From Thiorhodovibrio litoralis (GTDB taxonomy: Bacteria; Pseudomonadota; Gammaproteobacteria; Chromatiales; Chromatiaceae): a stretch of 64,000 nucleotides of DNA. The stretch spans positions 3,706,501-3,770,500 of the forward strand of contig NZ_CP121473.1 in NCBI RefSeq assembly GCF_033954455.1, read 5' to 3'. The translations under genes and the position numbers were made by a program. The notes under the pieces are model-generated. The model saw nothing but the letters and a program-made list of their open reading frames with translations. It was not told where the DNA came from and searched no databases. Of the stretch, positions 58,075 through 64,000 are shown piece after piece. Numbering within the stretch: the first letter of the stretch is position 1; each line of letters starts with the position of its first letter.

Positions 58075-59154
58075 ATGAATGACTCCCTGCGCGGCAAGCT
58101 TGAGCGCCTCGCCGAACGCTTCAGCGAAATCACCGCCCTGCTCGCCGAGCCCGCGACCCAAGACGATCAGAACCAATTCCGCGACCTCGGGCGCGAATAC
58201 GCCCAGCTTGAGCCGCTGATTGACTGCTACAACAGCTATTGCGCCTGCGAGGACAGCATCGCCACCGCGCAGACCATGTTGGCCGACGCGGAAATGGCCG
58301 AACTGGCGCGCGAGGAGATCGCCACCGCCCAGGACGCGCGCGAGGCCCTTGAGCCCGAACTGCGCAGGCTGCTGCTCCCGCCCGACCCGAACGACCAGCG
58401 CAATGTCTACCTTGAGGTGCGCGCCGGCACAGGCGGCGCCGAGGCCGCGCTCTTCGCCGCTGACCTCACCCGCATGTACCTGCGCTACGGCGAACAGCAC
58501 GGCTGGCGCAGCGAGACCATCAGCGCAAGCGAGGGCGAGCTCGGCGGCTACAAGGAAATTGTCCTGCGCATCAGCGGCCGCCAAGTCTATGCGCGGTTCA
58601 AATTCGAGGCTGGCACGCATCGCGTGCAGCGGGTACCCGAGACCGAATCCCAGGGCCGGGTGCATACCTCAGCCTGCACCGTCGCCATCCTGCCCGAGCC
58701 CGAGACGGTCGAGGAAACCGCCATCTCAAGCGGCGACCTGCGCGTCGACACCTACCGCGCCTCCGGCGCCGGCGGCCAGCATGTCAACAAAACCGACTCC
58801 GCCGTGCGCATCACCCACCTGCCCAGCGGCATCGTAGTCGAGTGCCAGGACGAGCGCTCCCAGCACAAAAACCGCGCGCGCGCCATGTCGTTGCTACAAG
58901 CGCGCCTGCTCGATGCCGCGCAAAGCGCCGTGACGGCGGAGCGCAGCGAATCGCGTCGCCTGCAGGTCGGCAGCGGCGACCGCTCCGAGCGCATCCGCAC
59001 TTACAACTTCCCGCAAAATCGGCTGACGGATCATCGCATCAACTTAACCTTGTACAAGCTCGACGAGATCATGCTCGGCGCGCTCGATCAGGTCATCGAG
59101 CCGCTGCGCGAGGAGGACCAGGCCGACCGTCTCGCGGCCCTGATGGATGGCTGA
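58075..59154 (+). CDS. prfA: peptide chain release factor 1
   Basis: Recognises UAA and UAG and releases peptide. The 359-residue product has the GGQ motif in [16 protein letters not shown] and the codon-recognition PxT (here PET) in [17 protein letters not shown]. Starts 38 nt after hemA, and its end overlaps the prmC start by eight bases. PrmC methylates the GGQ glutamine. Confidence 0.97.
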   Translation: MNDSLRGKLERLAERFSEITALLAEPATQDDQNQFRDLGREYAQLEPLIDCYNSYCACEDSIATAQTMLADAEMAELAREEIATAQDAREALEPELRRLLLPPDPNDQRNVYLEVRAGTGGAEAALFAADLTRMYLRYGEQHGWRSETISASEGELGGYKEIVLRISGRQVYARFKFEAGTHRVQRVPETESQGRVHTSACTVAILPEPETVEETAISSGDLRVDTYRASGAGGQHVNKTDSAVRITHLPSGIVVECQDERSQHKNRARAMSLLQARLLDAAQSAVTAERSESRRLQVGSGDRSERIRTYNFPQNRLTDHRINLTLYKLDEIMLGALDQVIEPLREEDQADRLAALMDG

Positions 59155-60055
59155 GCCAGCACAGTCGCCACACCACGCCCCTGACAACAACCAGCGGGCG
59201 CGTGCCAGCAACAGCCCCCCCGCCCCCACAAGCAATCGCATCGACGCCCTCCTTGCCTGGGCGAGAGAGTCGCTGAACCGCCTGGAGGCCGAACTGCTCC
59301 TTGGTGCCGCCGCCGGGCTCGAGCGAACGACCATCATCGCCTGGCCCGAACGCGCCTTGAGCAGCAGCGAACGCCGCCGCTTCGAGCAGCTAGTCACTCG
59401 ACGCCACGCCGGCGAGCCGATCGCCTACATCCTCGGCCAGCGCGAATTTCGCGGCTTGCCGCTGCGCGTTACTCCCGCAACTCTCATCCCGCGCCCGGAA
59501 ACCGAGCTGCTGGTCGACTGGGCGCTGGCGCAATTCCCGCCCAGCGCATCCATCCGCTGCGCCGATCTCGGCACCGGCAGCGGTGCCATCGCGCTGACCG
59601 TGGCGCTGGAGCGACCAGGCTGGCCAGTGATGGCAGTGGAGCACTCCAGCGCCGCACTCGCCGTCGCACAGACCAACCGCAAGGCCCTGAGCGCGACCAA
59701 TGTCCAGCTCATCCAGAGCAACTGGCTCGCCGCTATCGCGCCAGCCACCCTGAACCTGGTTCTGGCCAACCCGCCCTATGTTGCCGCGCAAGATCCGCAT
59801 CTCAGCCGCGGTGATCCCCGCTTCGAGCCACTCGAGGCCTTGGCCGCCGGCGCCGACGGACTCGCGGCCATTCGCGACATCGCCGCCGAGTTGCCGCACT
59901 GCCTGGTCCCTGGCGGCAAGGTCGCGATTGAGCACGGTTGGAATCAAGGCCCCGCAGTGCGCGACCTGCTCCACCAAGCCGGTCTGAGTGACGTCCATAC
60001 CCATCATGATCTGGCCAGGCTTGAGCGCTTCACTAGCGCCCAGCGCGAGCGCTAA
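59147..60055 (+). CDS. prmC: release factor glutamine methyltransferase
   Basis: SAM-dependent methylase of the GGQ glutamine of RF1 and RF2. The 302-residue product has an N-terminal helical domain, [32 protein letters not shown], the SAM motif [16 protein letters not shown] and the catalytic NPPY. A polar tail of ~30 residues precedes the usual N-terminus, so the true start could be internal. The ATG overlaps the prfA end by eight bases, supporting coupling. Confidence 0.95.
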   Translation: MAEPAQSPHHAPDNNQRARASNSPPAPTSNRIDALLAWARESLNRLEAELLLGAAAGLERTTIIAWPERALSSSERRRFEQLVTRRHAGEPIAYILGQREFRGLPLRVTPATLIPRPETELLVDWALAQFPPSASIRCADLGTGSGAIALTVALERPGWPVMAVEHSSAALAVAQTNRKALSATNVQLIQSNWLAAIAPATLNLVLANPPYVAAQDPHLSRGDPRFEPLEALAAGADGLAAIRDIAAELPHCLVPGGKVAIEHGWNQGPAVRDLLHQAGLSDVHTHHDLARLERFTSAQRER

Positions 60056-60158
60056 AGATCAAAGTCTCTGGCATCAGCCGCGCTTTTTCGCGACAATCGC
60101 ATGAGAATTCACGGCGCTCGCTTCCTCGCAGCGGCGCCACGACCAAGGCGGTTGCGCA

Positions 60159-60467
60159 ATGTCACGTCAGAAAACCTATCTCGGACTCGAACAGGACAGC
60201 TACGGCGGCATGACGCCGACCGGCACCATTGTGCGCGATGCCCAGGTATTCGGCCTGATCCCGGAGAGCGAGAACTGTGCCGGCTGGTCGGTCGATCGCA
60301 TCCAGACGCTGTATGATCAGGTCAGCGACGCATGGCAGCCTTATGGCCATCTCGCCTCGCGCCTGCCCGAGGAACTGCGCGAACGCCATCAGCGCATTTT
60401 CGCCGCTGCCATTGCCCATGCCCGCACCCTCGGCTGGAAGCCCGAGCTTTACACCGACGATGAATGA
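60159..60467 (+). CDS. conserved-looking protein of unknown function
   Basis: A 102-residue soluble, mixed-charge protein that I do not recognise. AAGGCGG lies about seven bases before the ATG. It is rich in charged residues at the C-terminal half (LPEELRERHQRIFAAAIAHARTLG) and ends TDDE. It follows prmC by 103 bp and is followed by another unknown protein. The codon usage looks like its neighbours. Confidence 0.7.
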   Translation: MSRQKTYLGLEQDSYGGMTPTGTIVRDAQVFGLIPESENCAGWSVDRIQTLYDQVSDAWQPYGHLASRLPEELRERHQRIFAAAIAHARTLGWKPELYTDDE

Positions 60468-60530
60468 CGCAGTCAATCTCTTGATCAAGTAATACATCGC
60501 TTATCCCTTACGCCCAACTCTGACGCTCCT

Positions 60531-60941
60531 ATGGACATCCCAGAAGCCGATCGCATCAAACATCGCCAGATCAATTTCCGCGACCTGCATCCGGAGCGCA
60601 ATGACGCCCAGTCCGCGGCAAGGTTTCTCGGCACTCTCCATGGCGTGATGCGCGCTGAACCGGTCTCGCCGATTCTGCTTGATCTGAGCTACGACATCCG
60701 CATGACCTGCCTCGAGGAGATCGAATCCGCGCTCAACGAGCTTGGCCTGCATCTCGACAACGGGCTGCTTTATCGCATGAAACGCGCGCTCCATTACTAC
60801 ACCGAAGAGACCCTGCGCGAGAACTACGGCATCCAGCACGCCGGCGGCCAATGCACCAAACTGGTGTTTGCCAAGCGCTTCGAGAGCATCGAGCACGGCT
60901 GCCGCGATCAGCGCCCAGAGCACTGGCGCCGTTATCTGTAA
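60531..60941 (+). CDS. unknown protein, possible ferredoxin-like or regulatory fold
   Basis: A 136-residue protein that I do not recognise. The central part SPILLDLSYDIRMTCLEEIESALNELGLHLDNGLLYRMKRALHYYTEETLRENYG has a strand-helix-strand look that would suit a ferredoxin-like alpha/beta fold, but this is inference only. It has three cysteines (positions in RMTCLEE, GGQCTKL, HGCRDQ) with no clear metal motif. It lies between another unknown gene and the MoeB-like gene, with short spacers. Confidence 0.65.
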   Translation: MDIPEADRIKHRQINFRDLHPERNDAQSAARFLGTLHGVMRAEPVSPILLDLSYDIRMTCLEEIESALNELGLHLDNGLLYRMKRALHYYTEETLRENYGIQHAGGQCTKLVFAKRFESIEHGCRDQRPEHWRRYL

Positions 60942-60983
60942 CGCCGCCAACCGGCGCCATTCATCAGACCACACGCACACCCA

Positions 60984-61787
60984 ATGCCAACCGCCGACGC
61001 TCAGGCCTGTCCGGCGGACGATGCGTTTCTGCTGCGCTATCAGCGCCAGATCCTGCTGCCCGAGTTTGGTATCGAGGGTCAGCAGCGCCTGGCCCGCGCC
61101 CGGGTGCTGGTGCTCGGGCTCGGTGGCCTGGGCTCGCCAGTGGCGCTCTATCTGGCCGCGGCCGGCGTCGGCACCCTGCTGCTAGCCGATCACGATCAGG
61201 TCGACGCAAGCAATCTGCAGCGGCAGATCTTGCATACCGAGGATGGGATTGGCAGCCTTAAGACCGACTCCGCCGTCACCCGACTGCGAGCGCTAAACCC
61301 AGCCACCCACCTGATACCGCTGCCCGAGCACCTTGATGAGACACGTCTGCGCGCACTCGCCGACGAAGTGGATTTGATCGTCGACGCCAGTGACAACTTC
61401 GCCACACGCTTTGCGGCCAATCGTGCCAGTGTCGCAGCCGACGTGCCCTTGGTCTCGGGCGCCGCCATTCGCGCCGAGGGCCAAGTCAGCAGCTTCAGCG
61501 GTCGCCTCGGCGGCCCCTGCTACCGCTGTCTTTACTCCGACGGGGACTCCGAAGTCGCTGACGGCTGCGCCGCCAATGGCGTCATCGCCCCAGTGGTCGG
61601 CATCATCGGCAGTCTGCAAGCCTGCGAGGCGATGAAAATCCTCAGCGGTTTCGGTACGCCGCTGTTCGGCCGCTTGCTGCTGCTTGATGCCCGCTCCATG
61701 CACTGGCGCGAGATCAAACTCAATGCCGATCCCCGCTGCCCCGTCTGCGCCACCCCGCCCCCGTCTGCCGGAGACCCACGCGCATGA
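60984..61787 (+). CDS. moeB: MoeB/ThiF-family adenylyltransferase (HesA/MoeB/ThiF)
   Basis: E1-like enzyme that adenylates the C-terminus of a ubiquitin-like sulphur carrier (MoaD or ThiS). The 267-residue product has the ATP motif VLVLGLGGLGSPVALYLAAAGVG, the substrate-binding DHDQVDASNLQRQILH, and two zinc cysteine pairs (PCYRC, CPVC). moeB is the best guess; thiF cannot be excluded, and neither moaD nor thiS is in the window. Its stop overlaps the next start (ATGA). Confidence 0.88.
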   Translation: MPTADAQACPADDAFLLRYQRQILLPEFGIEGQQRLARARVLVLGLGGLGSPVALYLAAAGVGTLLLADHDQVDASNLQRQILHTEDGIGSLKTDSAVTRLRALNPATHLIPLPEHLDETRLRALADEVDLIVDASDNFATRFAANRASVAADVPLVSGAAIRAEGQVSSFSGRLGGPCYRCLYSDGDSEVADGCAANGVIAPVVGIIGSLQACEAMKILSGFGTPLFGRLLLLDARSMHWREIKLNADPRCPVCATPPPSAGDPRA

Positions 61788-62323
61788 AGTCTTTCACTGT
61801 CTCCCCGCGCGAGATCAAACAAGCCAATGTGCCGCACGAGATTTTCTTAACCAACCTGATTGGCAACCATATCCTGATGGCCATCGCCGCCGGCGGCATC
61901 GCCGGCAGTTTTCCCTGGGTCATGGCCATGATCCCAGCCATTTCCTTCGCGCTGCTCGGCTATACCCTGTGGCGCGCGCGCCTGTCACACCGGCGCGACC
62001 CTTGGTATGTCATGTGCCACTGGCAGATCTGTGCGCGACGCAGTCGGCTGTTCATCATCATGCTGAGTCTGCTGCTGCTGGTTTGCACGCTCGGCTGGGC
62101 CGCGCATGTCTATGGCGGCATGATGAAAGAGGCCGTGATCGCCTTGATTGTCGGTACCGGAATTTTGCCGGTGATGGTCACTGTGCTGGTGCTGATCATC
62201 GTCGAGTCCGACGCCCTCTATCACGCCAATCAGGCCAAACTGCCCGCCTGGGTGGTGGAGCGCTTCCCGCCACCGCAGGAATACCTCGCTGACAGCCAGA
62301 GTCAGGCTCACGCCGCGAAGTGA
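61784..62323 (+). CDS. integral membrane protein of unknown function
   Basis: A 179-residue protein with four probable membrane segments (about residues 27-43, 44-63, 89-111 and 117-141) and short soluble ends. The start overlaps the moeB-like stop by four bases, so it is co-translated with it. I do not recognise the family. Confidence 0.75.
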   Translation: MKSFTVSPREIKQANVPHEIFLTNLIGNHILMAIAAGGIAGSFPWVMAMIPAISFALLGYTLWRARLSHRRDPWYVMCHWQICARRSRLFIIMLSLLLLVCTLGWAAHVYGGMMKEAVIALIVGTGILPVMVTVLVLIIVESDALYHANQAKLPAWVVERFPPPQEYLADSQSQAHAAK

Positions 62324-62417
62324 ATCCCTGTGGTTGCGGGCCAAGGCCGCGGCACCCGCAGTCAGCCCGGAAAACCCATTCACGGGCTCTCCTGCCCCCG
62401 ACCCGACCGTTCCAAGC

Positions 62418-63029
62418 TCATGGCGTATTGGCCATGATGACCATGCGCACCAGCTCGGCGAGCGAGTCGGCGTGCATTTTGTCCATCACCCGGGAGCGAT
62501 GCACCTCGACCGTCTTGGCGCTGACGCTAAGCGCAGTGGCGATTTCCCGGTTCGACTGCCCGTCCGTCACCAGATCCATCACCTCACGCTCGCGCGGGGT
62601 GAGCTCCTTCATCCGCGCCAGAATATTTGCCTGCTCCGCGCGTAGCAACCGCGCGCGGTCATCGTTCTCGAGCGCCTTGCGAATGCTGCCAAGCAGCGCC
62701 TCGTCATCAAAGGGCTTTTCGATAAAGTCCAGCGCGCCGGCTTTCATTGCCCGCACCGCCATGGCCACATCGCCATGCCCCGTGATAACGATCACCGGCA
62801 GGCAGATGGAACGGCGACCCAGATAGCTTTGCAGCTCAAGCCCGCTCATGCCCGGCATGCGCACATCCAGCAACAGACAACCGCTCCAGTCTGGTTTACA
62901 GGCCTTCAAGAAGGCATCCGCCGAGTCGAACGTCTGCACCTGCATGCCGACGGACTCGATCAGCCACTGCAGCGACTCCCGCATCGCCTGATCGTCATCA
63001 ACGACATACACCCAATGATCATCACTCAT
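62418..63029 (-). CDS. FixJ-type two-component response regulator (REC-LuxR)
   Basis: A 203-residue transcription regulator. The REC domain has the acidic pocket VVDDDQ, the phosphorylated Asp in LLLDVRMP, VITGHGD and the lysine in IEKPFDD. The LuxR-type helix-turn-helix is LTPREREVMDLVTDGQSNREIATALSVSAKTVEVHRSRVMDKM. No histidine kinase gene lies within reach in the window, so it is an orphan here. It converges with the membrane protein gene and its 5' side faces a ~270-bp spacer. Confidence 0.92.
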   Translation of the reverse strand: MSDDHWVYVVDDDQAMRESLQWLIESVGMQVQTFDSADAFLKACKPDWSGCLLLDVRMPGMSGLELQSYLGRRSICLPVIVITGHGDVAMAVRAMKAGALDFIEKPFDDEALLGSIRKALENDDRARLLRAEQANILARMKELTPREREVMDLVTDGQSNREIATALSVSAKTVEVHRSRVMDKMHADSLAELVRMVIMANTP

Positions 63030-63298
63030 AAACTGGAGCTCCCTCGCATCTGCCGGTCTTGACCACCAAGCTGTCGAACCATGCGATCATGCTCGCGGCT
63101 CGCACCGCATTTAGACCGTCACCGAAAGAAATTGGATTATGACCTGCTGGAAACATATCATGGTACAAAGATGAGGATCGGCTCGGCGGTTGCGGGGCGA
63201 CTTGCCAACTGCCACCTTATCGCCAGCGCGCCCATGTTCGGCCCGGAGGCCAATTCCTTCGTCGGCCCGGCGGTTCGGTTATCAGGAACAGACAAACC

Positions 63299-63478
63299 AT
63301 GCACATTTTCGATGCAGAGCCTTCGGTCGTGCGCGACCTGAAGGACGAAAGTACGCCCATCATGGAAAAATCCTTCGAGCATTTTTCAATTTTCGCGCTG
63401 CGCCACCCGACGCTGGGCAAACTCGTGATTGTCGAGGACAAGCACGGCGGCGGCGCTGTGGTCGAGACCGAGCACTAA
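63299..63478 (+). CDS. small unknown protein
   Basis: A 59-residue protein, MHIFDAEPSVVRDLKDESTP followed by IMEKSFEHFSIFALRHPTLGKLVIVEDKHGGGAVVETEH. AGGAACAG lies upstream of the ATG. It is followed 25-37 bases later by the amylosucrase start, so they may be co-transcribed. I do not recognise it; the length and good leader suggest a real gene. Confidence 0.6.
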   Translation: MHIFDAEPSVVRDLKDESTPIMEKSFEHFSIFALRHPTLGKLVIVEDKHGGGAVVETEH

Positions 63479-63515
63479 GTCACGCGCCGCCAGCGCGTGC
63501 TTGATGACCTACCCC

Positions 63516-64000
63516 ATGGATCGCACTACCCAAATCACCGATGAGCAATGGCTTGCGGAGCAGGCCGAGCAGTCCCTGCACCGGCTGCGGCCGCGACTGG
63601 AGCAGCGCTTTCAGTCCGAGGTCGACGCTGGGGAATGGCAGGGCTACCTCGAGCGTCTCGAGCGCCATTTTCCGCGCCTGTTCCGGCATCTGTTCCGGCT
63701 CTACGGCGGCTATTACGATTTTTTCTACTACCTCGAGAGCATTCTGTCTTCTGCCACCCAGATGTGGATCGACCGCCCGGCCGAGCTCAAGGCGCTCGAT
63801 GCCATGCGCCGCGCCGACCCGCACTGGTACCAGTCCAACCGCATGGTCGGCGCCATGTGCTATGTGGATTTGTTTGCCGGCGATCTGGCCGCGCTGCGCG
63901 AACGCATTCCCTACCTTACCGAGCTTGGCATCACCTACCTGCATCTGATGCCCGTCTTTCGAGCGCCCGAGGGCGACAACGACGGCGGTTACGCAGTCAG
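63516..64000 (+). CDS. amylosucrase (GH13), 5' part only
   Basis: First 161 codons of a GH13 amylosucrase-type enzyme, which makes alpha-1,4-glucan from sucrose or the reverse. The N-terminal helical domain typical of the family is followed by [56 protein letters not shown], which is a hallmark segment. The start is ATG at 63516; an in-frame ATG at 63504 is equally possible. The window ends inside the catalytic barrel. Sucrose-related activity is family knowledge, not proven here. Confidence 0.88.
   Translation, partial: [161 protein letters not shown]

Noticed and set aside
58640-58680. PET in place of PAT in RF1
   Set aside because: PxT with variable middle residue is normal for release factor 1.

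Overview
The window reads as a chromosomal housekeeping segment of a GC-rich gammaproteobacterium. Gene order (ftsK/trxB, aat-ate-infA-clpA-clpS, the alpha-spc-S10-str block, rpoBC with the L10/L1 operons, tRNA-tuf-secE-nusG, hemA-prfA-prmC, ispE-prs-rplY-pth) and protein sequences fit the Gammaproteobacteria. Placement near the Chromatiales (purple sulfur bacteria) is inference from general protein resemblance, not from a search.

Layout. 1-10 kb: ftsK (cut by the window start) diverges from trxB. A plus-strand run follows: small membrane protein, FemAB/GNAT-like protein, aat, ate (both N-degron leucylation enzymes) and infA. It meets clpA-clpS, the N-degron protease and adaptor, so three linked genes of the N-end rule pathway sit together. 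cspD and icd follow across a perfect inverted repeat. 11.5-37.3 kb: a nearly continuous minus-strand ribosomal block, read right to left as rpsL-rpsG-fusA-tuf, rpsJ to rplO, secY-rpmJ, rpsM-rpsK-rpsD-rpoA-rplQ, ended by a terminator, then a SAM hydrolase-like gene. 37-47.4 kb: rpoC, rpoB, rplL, rplJ (with an L10-type leader), rplA, rplK, nusG, secE, tRNA-Trp, a second tuf, tRNA-Thr, tRNA-Gly and tRNA-Tyr, started by a near-consensus promoter. 47.6-50.8 kb: UDP-glucose dehydrogenase and a FadL-type outer membrane protein. 50.8-56.5 kb, minus strand: TPR protein, ispE, tRNA-Gln, prs, rplY, pth. 56.7-64 kb: hemA-prfA-prmC, two unknown proteins, a MoeB/ThiF-like enzyme and a membrane protein; then a FixJ-type response regulator on the minus strand, a 59-residue unknown protein and the start of an amylosucrase.

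The most unusual signal is not a gene. More than twenty intergenic spacers carry short, degenerate tandem repeats with units of about 12-18 bp, very often starting at or just after a stop codon. In several cases (rpsJ, fusA, rpsG, ispE) the repeated unit contains the last codons and the stop codon of the upstream gene, so the spacer looks like a decayed array of duplicated gene ends. The coding linker of the TPR protein shows the same 18-bp (6-residue) periodicity. Insertion sequences, prophage and CRISPR arrays were not seen.
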